DNA of 64,000 nt from Azolla caroliniana (taxonomy: Eukaryota > Polypodiophyta), in contig JBHGNT010000001.1 of NCBI GenBank assembly GCA_043228905.1, positions 32,860,001-32,924,000 of the forward strand, given 5' to 3'. The first letter of the stretch is position 1. Each line of letters begins with the position of its first letter. Position numbers and translations under genes: made by a program. Below the pieces are notes generated by a model. The model searched no databases and was not told where the DNA came from. It saw nothing but the letters and a program-made list of their open reading frames with translations. Positions 23,727 to 37,000 of this stretch are shown piece by piece.

Positions 23727-23957
23727 GGGAACTCCTCTACTCAAAAGAAAAAGCATGTATACATACATATATGTATGTACATAATATATAGAGGCATAAA
23801 TTTATAATATAAAGAAACCCCCCATTCTTCCTTTATATATATATGTATGTATATACAACACATATATTTATGTATACATATGAAACAGAGTACATTTTGT
23901 GTACAGAAGAAACAGAGGAGTACATTTTGCATGACACATGCGTGAGGAATAAGAATC

Positions 23958-25584
23958 ATGAAGTCAATGGCCGCACGAGTCTTGTTTCTTCCCTTTTGCC
24001 TCCTTCTGCTCCTCTCTCTCGCCATGTCTTCTGCTGCTCATGAAGATGGAAAGAACGAGAATAGAGAGAAAGCAGCAGCGGAAGAAGAAGAAGAAACAAC
24101 TAAAGTGTATATTGTTTACCTTGGACAAGGCATTCAAGCTCAACCTCTCTTAACCTCTGTTCTTGGCAGGTTAGAAGATGACATATGAACAAAAATCTTT
24201 CTTTCTTTTTTCTTGTAATGATTTCACGCATTTCTTTTTCCTTCTTCTATTCATTTTTATTTTTTCTAATCTTGATCTTCTTCTTCATTTGTATTGTCAA
24301 TCCACGTCTGCCTTTTCAACAATCTATTTCTTTATTTTTGAGATTTAATCTCATTGAAATTATGAATCCGTGTCGTTTATTTTCTGATTAATTGCATGGA
24401 AATGATGAATCTATGTTTTTTAGTTTCAATCAATCTATGCTTCTATCAATAGCTGTGTTCCTTTTTGAGATTAATTATATTGCAATCATGTTTCTATTGA
24501 GGTTTATCACGTTCAATGATCCATCTATGCCCTTTTCTGCTGAGATTAGACACATTGACTGATCAATTCATTTCGTTCTATTGAGATCAATCAAAAGAAT
24601 GATGAATTTTTGTCTTTTATCGAGATTTAATCCCTCCATCTTAAAAAAGAACACCCGTGGACTGTTCAGTTGATCAGAATACCGTCTTCAACAACAAAGG
24701 GGGCTATTGTGATAAATATCCAAAAATGGTAGATGCATGTTTGAGTTTTGCCCAAAAAACAAACAAAGAGAATACTCCCCAAATTTCACTATTTCAGTAA
24801 GGACGGATAGATAACTGTGGTTGAACTAAAATACTATGAAGGAAGGTTCAGGATGAACATTATTTGTGAACCACTTTCATGTGAGGAAAAAAGAAAATTA
24901 ACTGATTGTGTTGCTGATAATGGTAGTAGTTTGGTCAGTTACTTAAATTTTGCTTCTGTGATTGGTTATGACGGTAGTAGATCTGTAACTTTGTTTCTAT
25001 GAATATATCAAGATTTTTTTATTCTTTTACTTAGATTATAGGTAAAAAATAGATATCCGAAAAAGCCATTGTTTTTCTTTTATTACTCAAATGAGATATA
25101 TTAATGTACAAAAGACGCACACTTAATTGCTCAAGAGAGGGCAGATTGTTGACTAAGGCATTTTGGGGAATTAAAAGAAAAACCTCCTTCCTTAAGTAAA
25201 TATTATGTCATCAAACTCATGTTGTGTGCAGTGAAGAGGCAGCAAAAAGTTCTCTACTATATACTTATTCCACCGTGACGAATGGGTTTTCTGCTAAATT
25301 AACACCATCACAAGCTGCCATTCTAGCTGGTAAGTTATTTATTTTTTGTTTTTGGGTTATTTACTCATAGTATAACAAATGTTTTCACACACACACACAC
25401 ACACATGGGAAAACACCTAACTTTTTGGATATCGACCCAAATGTCCCTTAGTTCCAATAAATGACCAAATACCCCTCAACGTATATATGAATTTAATACT
25501 ATGTTTGCTTTTGTTATTGCAGCAAAACCTGGTGTGCTTCAAGTTGTTCCTAGTCAGACCTTGCACTTACATGGAAGAACATGA
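23958..25584 (+). CDS. Stand-alone subtilisin propeptide-like (I9) inhibitor, SPI type
   Basis: Three coding exons, 23958-24169, 25232-25329 and 25523-25584 (TGA), give 123 residues. The N-terminus is a clear signal peptide (MKSMAARVLFLPFCLLLLLS then LAMSSAAH), followed by a charged linker with an EEEEE run. The rest is the peptidase-inhibitor I9 fold seen in plant subtilase propeptides: TTKVYIVYLGQG, LLTSVLGSEEAAKSSLLYTY, VTNGFSAKLTPSQAAILAKP, GVLQVVPSQTLHLHGRT. In a subtilase the catalytic domain would follow; here a stop follows directly and nothing subtilase-like is seen in the next kilobase. It corresponds to Arabidopsis SPI-1-type proteins, which inhibit subtilases in trans (family knowledge). 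All introns are GT-AG. A possible further 3' UTR intron starts at 25587. Confidence 0.9.
24340..24640. repeat. Degenerate short repeats in I9 gene intron 1
   Basis: Phrases such as gagatt(t)aat - cattg(a)aat - gatgaatctatgt/tttt recur about six times with 45-60 bp spacing. They are strongly diverged and form part of the 1,062-nt first intron. Confidence 0.5.
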
Positions 25585-26733
25585 GGTATGCAAACATAAA
25601 GTTTAAACTGGGATTGAAGAGTGTTTTTTTCCGTTTAAGATATCTTTCAAATCCAATAATAGAATTATCTTTCAATTACAATAATTTCGTTTCTTTTTAT
25701 TTTGTTCCAGGATAGCATCTTTGAAAGTTGTATCTGGAATGTAGAGAAAATCAGAATAAAGTCTTTTTGGATACATGAGATACGAATGTACATTTTAATG
25801 GTTCATGCTGAAGCTTGATACATGTATGAAATAATGGATATTGAAAACCATCTACTTCTGTATTAGAATCAGACTCTGCTATTAATGCATACACGTTTTG
25901 ATTTTGATATCAACATACAACTATGGTTCTAGGATGTCGGAAAATTTTCCTTGCTTTTGTTCTAGTAATGAAGAAATTGATAACAACTTGAATATTTGAT
26001 CAAGCAAGCAAGCTCTTGGTGCCATATTTTGATATTTCTCCAATTTCTGTAATTTGTTTCATACGAAGAATTGGATTGTGATGGCAAAAACCACATGATA
26101 TAGGTAGAGCTGAGGCGGGAGCAGCCCCAATAGACAGACATTTTGTGAAGCTGTAACTTGTATATATCAAAGAATGGAATTACCTAGCATCACTATTCAT
26201 GCTTGGCTCTTGCTAATCTATAGGACTAGCAGAAGAAGGTGAAACAGATTGCTGGTATCACTAATAAAAAATGGGTTCCAAGGGATGGCCTAATGTGAAT
26301 GCACTCCCACCATTTGAGTGTAACCTTGACTGTCTATGAATAAAATGATGAGGATAGACATCATTATTAAAATGGGCAAAAATAAACTTGGATCAATCCA
26401 AACAACTAGGTAAAAAGATGGCTAATGTTTAAGTTCCTCGTGATATATGTCCCCATATGGGTTCTTTATTCAAGCCAAGTATATCGAGATACACATGGCA
26501 TAAGCACTTTACACAGTGATATGGGAGGTTCAGACATATGTCATCAACTACATTGTTATTTTCAAACTACATCGTTATTCTCCTACTCACATTTTCCAAC
26601 TTGAAGAATCAAGGAATATTAAGAATATGGCACTATAGGTGAGGAGGATGGCCTTTTGTTGTTGTTTGTTTTATATTTATAACAGCATTCATACCAATGA
26701 CTTTAAGGCCACGAATTGTGGCCATTTAATGTC
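25585..26733. other. Convergent interval between I9 and PPR gene 2
   Basis: Holds the 3' UTRs of the two convergent genes. A plausible 3' UTR intron lies at 25587-25710 (ggtatg to ttccag). I see no coding sequence or RNA gene. Confidence 0.6.
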
Positions 26734-28410
26734 TCACCTATAGCTTGATGGAATACTCTCCACATTGGTAGTAAGGGAGCAAGGAGAGGTACTGCTGTCA
26801 TCAGCTTGATCATGCATGGCAGATTTAACGTAGATGTTACACATACAAACATAGGCAGCTGTGTCTTTTTCATTCATTTGTACAGAATGTTTGAAGGCAT
26901 CCTTTCCAAGCTCCACACTATTCCACCATTGACAAGACGCTAAGATAGTATTCCATGATATGATACTAGGATGAAATGGCATTTGTTCCATGGTCATTAT
27001 TGCCTTCTCGATATGGCCTGCACGCCCAAAGAGGTCAACCAAACAATTGTAATGTTCACACTTTGGGAGTAAACCATAGTGACTGATAATGCTCATGAAA
27101 AACACTTCAGCCTTATCTATTGAGCCTGCATGACTGCAAGCATTGAGAACTGCACGAAATGTGACAAGATCAGGTGTTATGCCTTCTCCCATCATTCTTT
27201 CAAGGATAGGGTAAATGTCTTCAATCTCTCCAAGTTGGGCATATCCTGTTACAAGTGCTGTCCAAGAGACAATATCTCGGATAGGAAGAATATCAAATAC
27301 TGCCTGAGCGTCTAGAAGCAATCCACATTTTATATACATATCGATCAAACTATTACCTAGACGCAGCTCTTTCTCCAATCCTTTTATTATAATTTGAGTG
27401 TGCATCTCCTTTCCTGTGCACAAAGCTCCCATGCTACCACAACAATTCAAGATGCAAACAAATGTGACCTCGTTAGGAGCAATACCCTCAAGTTGCAAAT
27501 TCCTATAACAGCTGAGTGCCTCTTCATCACACCCATATTCTGTGTATCCTGCAACTAAAGCAGTCCATGTGACAACATCTTTCTTTGGGAGCTTTTCAAA
27601 TACTTTTTGTGCCTCTACAAGGTAACCGCATTTGGCATACATATCAACCAAGATGCTACCAAGCACATAATCATCTTCTAGCAACCCTTTCCTAGTGATC
27701 TCATCATGTATTTCTCGGCCTTTTTTGATGTCTTTCATGATAGCACAAGCTCTCAAGATGAAACCAAATGTAAAAGCGTCTAGCAAAATCCCTTGTCGCC
27801 TCATCTCTTTATCACAATGAAATATCTCTCTAAAATGCCCATGTTCAGCATATCCAGCTATAAGTGTAGTCCATGATACAACATTTTGAATGAGTTGCTT
27901 ATTGAACACATCGTTTGCCTTCCTCATGAAACCACATTTGGCATACATGTTGATGAGAGAGCTTCCAATGAAAACATCAGTTTCATGGAAACCTCTTCGA
28001 GCAATCTCTGAGTATATTCCTTGGCCTCTTTCCATATCTTGCAAAATAGTACAAGCGCTTAATAAGGACACAAAAGCAAACTTATTTGCATATATGGCAC
28101 ATTCTCTCTGTATTGTCGTCTGGTACAAGTCAAGAGCTTCATGTATCTCCCCATACTTAACATAACCAATGATAACTGCATTCCACAAGTAATGATCCTG
28201 ACATATCAATCTCTCAAACACTTCCTTGGTATACAAAATGTTCCCATCTTCCACCATCATCATTACAACATAAGAGCCAAGTGATGCATGGATTACCAAT
28301 CCTGACTTGTAAATGTAGCTAAATGAAAGTGATATTTGGTGTCGGTTTCGTTCCTTACGACATAGCTCTAGGATACGCACCACATCCTGAGCCAATGGTA
28401 ATAGTGGCAT
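26734..28410 (-). CDS. PLS-class PPR protein with E1-like C-terminus
   Basis: A single-exon frame of 558 residues from the ATG at 28410-28408. The frame continues about 15 codons upstream to a TAG, but the only upstream initiator is TTG, so I start at MPLLPLAQDVVRILELC. Four PLS cycles are visible: LWNAVIIGYVKYG, VVSWTTLIAGYAEHG, VVTWTALVAGYTEYG and IVSWTALVTGYAQLG, with intervening GSSLINMYAKCG, GSILVDMYAKCG and GNSLIDMYIKCG lines. The end has P2-L2-S2 (VTFRAVLNACSHAG, CLVDLFGRAGHIEKA) and an E1-like segment (ISWNTILASC, AYVCMCNIY), then a non-conserved Ser-rich tail. There is no DYW domain. Role by family: organellar RNA binding, probably editing or processing. It is on the opposite strand to PPR gene 1 and diverged in sequence, so it is not a recent tandem copy. 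Confidence 0.92.
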   Translation of the reverse strand: MPLLPLAQDVVRILELCRKERNRHQISLSFSYIYKSGLVIHASLGSYVVMMMVEDGNILYTKEVFERLICQDHYLWNAVIIGYVKYGEIHEALDLYQTTIQRECAIYANKFAFVSLLSACTILQDMERGQGIYSEIARRGFHETDVFIGSSLINMYAKCGFMRKANDVFNKQLIQNVVSWTTLIAGYAEHGHFREIFHCDKEMRRQGILLDAFTFGFILRACAIMKDIKKGREIHDEITRKGLLEDDYVLGSILVDMYAKCGYLVEAQKVFEKLPKKDVVTWTALVAGYTEYGCDEEALSCYRNLQLEGIAPNEVTFVCILNCCGSMGALCTGKEMHTQIIIKGLEKELRLGNSLIDMYIKCGLLLDAQAVFDILPIRDIVSWTALVTGYAQLGEIEDIYPILERMMGEGITPDLVTFRAVLNACSHAGSIDKAEVFFMSIISHYGLLPKCEHYNCLVDLFGRAGHIEKAIMTMEQMPFHPSIISWNTILASCQWWNSVELGKDAFKHSVQMNEKDTAAYVCMCNIYVKSAMHDQADDSSTSPCSLTTNVESIPSSYR

Positions 28411-30600
28411 GGATGACACTTTCTCAATCAGTTTCAAGAAAGTTTTCAAATCCAATCCATTTAGCTACTAGGCAAAGCATATAGAATCACTGAACCATTA
28501 TAAAGATGCCACTTCAAGAATATTTTTTGCACACATACAAATGCGTTGGATTGGAAATCCATGCACACCTCATATGTAAAGAGGGAATTACAAAAACTCA
28601 TGGCAAGAAGAGTGATGGGCAACCTTAAATAATTGGGTTTTCAGTAAACCTACATCAATGTGCAGCACTCCGCATGTAAAGCATGTAATATTGAGCTTAT
28701 TTACTGCCCCTAACAATCAAAGCACTCATACACACCTAGATGATCCAAATACTACTAACTTGCCGGAAAAAACAGAGAAGTTTCTTGGTTATTTACTTTA
28801 CGTCAAACGAAATAAATATTCCCCGTTCTGATTAGAAAGAGAAAGCGAAAGAGGGGATTTTTAATGTAGTTATGAGTTGCCCTGTTCTTATGCATTTCGG
28901 CATTCGTAAATCCTATGGGATTAAAGGGCTTTCGAGAATAATGAAATATTTAGACTTAAAAGGAAAATGGGATTGCCTTGACGATAGCTGCAGATAGGCT
29001 TTAGTATGAAGTTGGTCCCTCCCACTCTTTAGAATACCAAACATCCTTTAGCTCAATTGTAAAGAATCTTGTAATTAAACGAGTCTACTACATATGCTTT
29101 GATTAACCACGCTAATTTATGCGATACATTGGTATCTTTGTACCTGAGCGTACACAGCAATTTCAGTGGGGCACCTAGATTACGGCTGGTGAGCACCATT
29201 ATAGCACCTTCTGTAACAATTCAATACCTATTAAGTGACTAAATTCATGAGGCCAACTTTTTCTCATGAATGCGAGTGATTTTTATTGCCATTACCCATC
29301 CATAATAGATTTATGCATGAACCTGATTAATATTCACACTAGAAGCGATTAACCATGCATTAATGGTAATTCACATTTTCATTAATGCTAACATAGTGAG
29401 CACTATTGCAACGCGATTAAGATTGAATTGGAAGCCTATATATGTTTTGCTACTACATTTTCAAATAATTTGTTTAATTTGTAGAACTGCATTATATAAT
29501 AACAAGATCAACAAAATATTTTTTTCAGCCACTCAATAGTCTAAACTCGTAAGGAATTAACCAATTCAGTAACTCGTGTACTTGATTTAAAATGTGTTTT
29601 ATATGTTGGTTGGTTTAAATCTAAGAAATTCAAACCATTGGACATGCCACAAATCAATACAATGTGCATAATAAGAACAATGGAAGCATATAAATGTCCT
29701 AGTAGAGTTAGCTTGGAGAACAGGGGGGCATCATATGCTCATTTCCTAAGATATGTTTATTGCCTAATTGTGTGTTTTCTTCATATACAAATTATCGAGG
29801 TACTAAGATACCTCCAAATTTGTCGCCCATTGTGAGATTCTAAAAAATGAAATGAGTTTTTTAACGTGGCCCATTCCCTTATCTCATTTAGAGAGAGAAG
29901 AATACAATTAGAACTGGGCCAGAATAGTAAGGTGCCCATCTTCACCTCGTGTTATACAACGTAACAACTGCCATGCCTTTTGAAATTGACGAATTATCTG
30001 TACAAGGTTGAACAACTTCCAAAGAAAGACTTAGACCATTGGTTTCTCTCTACCTACATATGCATGCTATGTAATTTGTAAGTAGCTACTGTCTAAGTCT
30101 CAATAAGGTCATCATAGAAGGCAATATCCTGCAGCATAAAAATGACATTTCAGACTCGTTACAGATGGAAATGAATTCATTTGAATAGAAACATATGAAA
30201 GAAAACCATGTGATGTGTAGCGCCCTCACCTTGAAAGCCATAGGTAATAAATTAATTCTGAGACACAGCCCCTGTTTCCAGCAAGGCGTAATTATGACTT
30301 CATTCTCTATGCACTGAGACTGTTTCCCCCCACACGATATCTGTTTGTCTGCACATGGTATGGTAGCATGAGACTGCTTTGGCACATGAGGAGTTTCTTT
30401 AAAACAGAATGTAATATGCCCTTCTTCACTTGTCACACATTCCACAAGCCCAACATTGATATAAACTTGAATTAGTAACGCCTACTTAATCAATGACATG
30501 CAATATCCTCTAAACATGCTTCCTTTATTGTAGAGAATGCCATCGTAGAGGCAGAGGAAGACACTTTGCTGTCTTTAGTAAGTGTAAATCTTTTGGTTTT
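28411..30600. other. Gene-free stretch between PPR gene 2 and HAC
   Basis: Includes the PPR gene 2 leader (an ATG in another frame at 28460 would make only a tiny upstream ORF) and then AT-rich DNA. A 119-codon frame on the minus strand at 30086-30445 starts with ATG but shows no family motif and could be part of the HAC 3' UTR. I see no other gene. Confidence 0.55.
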
Positions 30601-30610
30601 TCCCCTTGTG

Positions 30611-30815
30611 AACACATCAAGATCTAGATAATTGGCACCTTTTCATTTTCCCATGTAAGGTATAGGTTATGAAGAGTTTCTGCAGCTTTTCTTTTCCCCA
30701 TGTAAGAGCACATCAAAAGCTCAAAATCCAGCTAGATTTATGACGAGTTTGTGCACCTTTTTTCTTTCTTCATTCTCATGTATCAACACATCAAGAGCTC
30801 GAAATCAGTCCTTAC
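30611..30815 (-). repeat. Degenerate repeat in the probable HAC 3' UTR
   Basis: The phrase (a)acacatcaa-agctc/aaatc - gcacctttt - cccatgta recurs near 30611, 30706 and 30784. About three diverged units of 80-95 bp lie 270-470 bp beyond the HAC stop codon. Confidence 0.5.
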
Positions 30816-31079
30816 CATGCCTTGCATATATTGGCTTACTCCATCCTATGCAAGAGCTCTAAGAAATTTCTAAGCCCAATTGTTATCTGCACTCGAAGTG
30901 TCTTTTTTTGAAGACGCTGAAGAATCTGAATGCTTACAAGCTACATCACCAGCAGAGCTTGATCACAACTTGAAGCGCAGCCTACCGATTGTGAAGCAAT
31001 AGATTCTTAGAATACGGGACTCTCAAGATGAACAGGTTGATTTTCAGCCTTTCCCGGATTGTGAGAAAAAAATATCATA

Positions 31080-34000
31080 TCAGCTTGTTCCTGCTGTGGC
31101 CTCGGCAGTACGTTGTCTCATCATCTCATTTACTGCAGCTCTGCGTCGTGATTCCATCTGCTGCTGAAGTCGTCTCAAGTGTTCCTTCAAATCCCTGCAG
31201 TATATGAAAATATACACATTATACCATTATGACAGTACTGCATTTCACCTGCTTATTCATGTTACTGTGATGAAAAATATTTGTATTATTTTGTTACAAA
31301 TGAAACAAGATATTGATATTCTTTTGAGGGAAATATGTGAGAACTCACTTGCACCGTGGCACTCTACATTCAGACTCCTTGCATGCACGAGCATGTAATT
31401 GTAGAAGGTACCACATCTTCTTGCATAAGTGACACCCACCAGATGCACGGACTTTACAGCTCATACCATGTCGAAAGAGCCCCTTCACTCTACGACAATT
31501 CGGATAGAGACATTGTGCAGAACCACACTGTGATGCATGAACCAGTAGATCTAGCATCTTTCGAAGCTGTTTCAATATTTTTTTAAAAGACATTAGTGTT
31601 TCACTGAGAAAATGGATAAAGCAACATTTTTTTAATTAAACTGAATAACCTTAAGTTTCCAAATTACCAGAATACTTCTCTGTATTACAGATTTACAGCT
31701 ATAGAGGGGCGTATTATGATCATCTTTAAAACATCGGGTATTTCAAAGAAACCCAAGAAATTAGGGATGTTTTGCTGTTTGTACCCTAATACATCCATAA
31801 CTTTAAACAAACATGAATATGTGGAGGGAATTAAACGCTAATGGTTTTTCCCCAGCATTATGATGCACAATTCTACCTGTAAAACACGTTGTTGTCTAGC
31901 TTCTTTGCTTTGTGTCTCACGCTCCGCCGCGGATGGGTGTGGTGACAATTTGTGTGGATGCTTCCCCAAGTCATCTTTAGAATAGCATGAGTTACAGAGA
32001 TCAAAATCTGGGCATGTTTCACAACGCCACCCTTGACCAGTCTCAATGTCTCGGTGACACAAGTTACAAGTGGTTACAAATGCAGGAGCTGTTGGATTAT
32101 GTAAATGGTATAGTACCATCATAGAAGAGTGCTTTGCCCGGCGCAATGTATCATACTGATAATGGTTCCCTTGGCAAAGGCTTAAAAATGCTTGACGTGT
32201 ATCAAAGAACTCACTCTCCGTAATCTCATCCTTATCATTTGTATCATTCAAAGGTTCAGTCAACTCTATCTGTTGTCAACAATATTTAGTCAATATAATC
32301 AGTACCATTTAAGCAGAATAACAATACACCTCAAGACAATCTACATCTTGATTCACAACCCAATCACAAAGAACTAAAACTTAATTATAAACCTTTCCTT
32401 TCTGTCCCCACTAGGGGGTAAACACAAGGATAGGATGCAACATGTAAGCTTGGAAGGTATTGCCATGATTTAGATTTAAAATTGAAAATTAAGCTGATCA
32501 AAACACATCTAGGAATTTATACCTAGGATGGAAAAAATTGCGTCTATGTTATAGCCTTCTTTTTGTCTAACATTCATCCTTTGTATTTTATCCATGAGGC
32601 ATGTTAAATCATGAGCAAACTTAAACTTTTATCGGGTTCCTTCTAAGGATGCCCGATCCCAACTAATATTCAGAATTTTTAGGATCATACACAGGCATAT
32701 GAAATCTATGTTTGACTGAATTTGTGTTATCAAATCACTTACTGGAAACAAAGGATGACAATCTTTACTGTTGTTGGGGTGTCTTTCTCGTTCATCACAT
32801 TTCTGTTCTGCACCATAGCATCTATCAAATAGAAAAAATACCTGAGGCAAATTAAAATACTACATGTAGGATAAAAAGGAGACTATAGCCAACAAGTTTG
32901 CTCATGATGACTTGCACAGAAACTATAGAAAACAGGATGAATTGACAACCCACACAGCATAAAGAGTATTTTTTTCCCTAGTGATTTGAACACTTTACGA
33001 TTCCCCATGTGACACTTGTTACCAGGTGTAGTTTCTTTGATGCTAGAAAATGGCCATGATCATATATTCTTCCTGATGTACATTGCTAGTTTTCTTTATT
33101 GAAAAGAAGTTTTGAACGTTATGCTTCATGAACCAACTCGCTGTCGCAAACATGTGTTCTAAATCGTTTCTCGATGAAACCAAAACTTCAGTTCTTCTGT
33201 TACCAATTTAGAGTTTCTAAAACAACTAGCTGCTAACAATATATACAGTCAAATAAGATAGTAACCAGATCAAGAGCAAAATATAGGCATGAAGTTTGGG
33301 GAAGAAAATCACTGTCTCCATTAAAAGCATTTGCACCAAGGGAGAAGGAAGCACTTATCACATACCTATCACATAAGTGAAACCCTTTGCATTGCTTGCA
33401 ACTCCATCGATGACCAGAATGAATGAAGTTGCAACAATGACTACAACAGAATTGCAAATGGACCATTATAAAATCCTCTTTCATTGGGTATATAGTCTCT
33501 CCCAGCTGGCACAAGATTGAAATAAGGATACGCATTAAATGATGTCAAATAAAACCATATTACAAGTGCAATTAAGTTTTGTTACTCCATAATTACCTTG
33601 TGCATCAGCTGCAAATCCTTAGAAGCATTACTTGCCAACTCAGCCTGCGCAGCAGTTTTAGTAGCTCTCTTAGTCAAGGTCTTTTTTGTCTTTCCTTTCT
33701 TCAGTTGTTTCCGTCCAATTTCTTCTTCTTGCAACAGCATTATCATATCCTCAGCTGCTCCAGGCCAATAATCTCCATCAAAATAAGGTAAACGAGCTGC
33801 CGTAACTTTTGCCTTTGATTCTCCATTACGAACAAAAAAGTGATCATACATGTTTGTTAGCTCAACTACAATATTTTCATAAGATGCCTTCCGAAGCATG
33901 CACAGATACCTGCAATTTTATAGAGAACACCAGTTAGCTCCTGAATGATAAAAAGGGTAGGCACTTGTACAGATTGTCAATGTAGATAATTTTCAGATCC

Positions 34001-37000
34001 AAGTTTTCTGAAATACTCCTATATCATGCTTTCCATATCTCTAGCAGGTCGCTCAGTTCATTTCAATAAGATACAAAGCTTCAAGATATTTTGGACTCAT
34101 ATTTTCACAACATGAAATCTAGAGCACAATTTTATGCAAGTTGGACATAAACTAGAATTCTCGGTTATTTGTAACTCACCATTCTCGCAACTTATCTGAT
34201 TTCGGTGTCTTTTGTATTTCAGGATGACAGTAAAGAATGTAGTCTTCTCCTTTCAATGGAGGACAAGCCCAGATATAGCAGCTCGTAAACCCTCTCTTCT
34301 TACAGTTATCCAGATACCCTATCTGCTCGGCACATTAAACAAAAATAACTTACAACTTCTAAAGTAAAAATGAGAATGATCTCAGAGATCATTAAAAATG
34401 GAGTGCACAAGATAATACATCTATAGTTGATATTCCCATACCAAAATTTCATGGTATACAAAAGTACGAAGAGCTTCTCCATTAACTGTCCTAACATCAG
34501 GTCTGAAATATTTGACCGAATCCAGATATGAGAGGTAGACTCGGCGCTGATTTGGTTGGGCTGCTTCTGCTCCGAACTCCTGTACATACATCCCAAATAG
34601 ACACACTTCTACACCTTCAATCTTCTGGAACAGCAACAGCACCTGTGACAGGTCCAAAATGTAAATTCAGATTTCTGTTTACTGACTACAAAGAATTATT
34701 AATATTTCAGCAATTCCCAATTCTTGCCTTTGACTTGTACAAGAATTCTGAGGGATAATCCTCCTCTTGAAACATCTCTAAAAATCGTGGTTTCACCTCT
34801 AGTTTCTTATCCACAGACGATACGATCCTGATCACTAATGAATCAGCCCCTGGCACCTATCATAAACCGTGGATTAATTAAACAAGAAAATAGAAGTATC
34901 TTGACTACAGAGATTTAAACAAACCAAGGGCCTTGTAACACCAATGACATCATCCAAGTGTTCCATAAAAAAACTGAACTTAACTAAACTTACTTCATCA
35001 AAGCTCTTCCCCAGAGCTCGCGCACGTTCATGCCTCTCCTGTTTGAGTTTCCTCATTAATCGTTGCTCTATATGGTCACTCAAAAGGGTCCTGGGTAGAT
35101 CCTTGGCCCCAAGCACTGCACTTTGCGGAAGAGGTTTTCTTTCCCCCTTCTCTACTTCTTCTATCAAGCAATGTGGGCACGTATACTCAGCTTGGCCACC
35201 CTCGTTTCTACGCATATTGAACAATGCACAAACTTGATGCTGCCACTTTTCACATTTGTCACATTGTACCCACTGCCAAATCAAACCATCAGATTTCTTC
35301 AGAATCAGAATTTGATAGCATAACAATTTTCATAACCACAAGGATAACCTTACCGGCTCTTCCGTTTCTTCATCATTTCTTCGCTTCTCTAGCTTTGACT
35401 TCAAATAATTTGTGCCATCTATATCAACAGTTTCAGCGCGGGGATCATTGTAGCAAGGTATACAAACATAATGACGGGTTTCTCCAATTTGCATTGTCCA
35501 GTAAAAAGCATTTCTCTTGATGCGTGCCCCACATGGTGTACAATATATTGGTGGTGGATCAAATGTTAAAGTTTCGACTGCACAGAGTTGGCAAGAACTA
35601 TCACTCATCCGTTGCTCCATTGCCTGATTTTTTTCCGCTTTGACCTTGGTCTGAAAAGAAGAAAATAAAGAAAGATATAGTAATTTCTTTTAAGAGACGC
35701 ACTATTTTAAGACAGGATTAACAAAAACACTGTTCTTTTATTAAAAAACGTGGTATCTCCTGCTGAACATTCTTTCTAAAGATACAGAACCATTTCTGGA
35801 TTATAAAGATACAATTTGATTATTTATTGATAAATGATTTCCATCAAATGATGATATGGGACACATGCCAAACGGATTAGAATGTACAAAGAAGGATGAT
35901 ATGGCTGGATTTTGTGATAGAATACAAGAGAAGAATTTTATCAACTCTACTGCACACATATGATGGGACATTATGGATAATCACTCACATGTACTTCCTT
36001 TAACATTAGCTACTCCTCAAGAATCAACATTTATTTATCAAAGAACTCATATTCCTTCTTGAGCATATAACTAATACCTGTCCAACCCATTGACGCAAGC
36101 TCATGATGTGTTCTCTAATCTGCTCTGGAGTGAAGAGTTCTGTAAGAGAGACACCTTTAATCTTTGGCTTCGAAGATTTTGCCCCATTACCAAATTCTGG
36201 CACCGGAGATGCAACTTTTTCTTGCTGTAATTCTTGCTTGAAATGGGTAGTTCCCTTGTATGAAGCTACACTTGGTGACTCATGTTTAATAGAAACATCC
36301 TCCATTCCTTGTTCAGCTTTAACTTGGTTGTTCCGAGATGCAATCTGATCACTGAATGAAGTTGATACTTCTGTCTTCACATTTGCTGATGTTGACCCAC
36401 TTACTTCTGGCATTACTTCAGTTGAATTAACTTCAAACTTTGTACCACCTACATGAGGGAGAAACACCCTATTTGGCTCACCTCTTGGAGCCCCTCGATA
36501 AGAATTGTCGACTAGTTCTGTTGGTTCAAGCTTTGTTCTCTTGGCTGGCGGTGCTTGAAAATCTGTACTGGCTGTCATACTTGCCTTATCCATTGAAGAT
36601 GCAGTTATAATCTCCGAACCGGATTGCACAGCATTAGTAATAGATGAAGTGCGATTAGATTGAGCAGCTTGCATATGTTGCATTGCAATTTTCCGACGAA
36701 CTGGAGCACAAACCGGACAATGAGCATCACGACAATTTTGACTATGTCTCACTAAGGTTCCTGACACCTGGCAGCGAGGATACTGACAGTCCCTATCATT
36801 GCATTTGGTCATGTGCATCCACAACTGTCTTGCAGTGTGACAGTGAGGTGTTGATTGGCATTGCCCTTCAGGAGCAGTGCACTGGCTTGCATGACGTAGA
36901 AACAGAAGCCAGCGTTGCTGCTTTAAGAACTGTTCTGCCATTTGAGCATCTGTTGTACTATTAGGTAATGGCTTAGTTGCCAGATTTTTATTAGTATTTC

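Larger units (their letters stand above)
21831..23957. other. Stretch between TAF9 and the I9 inhibitor gene
   Basis: Begins with the TAF9 3' UTR. It holds a 43-bp direct repeat (22242-22327) and an 82-bp tandem duplication (23431-23594). An open frame without a clear start near 22.3-22.5 kb resembles no family I know. The last few hundred bases should be the promoter of the I9 gene. Confidence 0.55.

Noticed and set aside
30086-30445. 119-codon minus-strand frame beyond the HAC stop
   Set aside because: Starts with ATG but has no recognisable domain; HAC already has its complete conserved C-terminus at 31080. Probably 3' UTR or intergenic.
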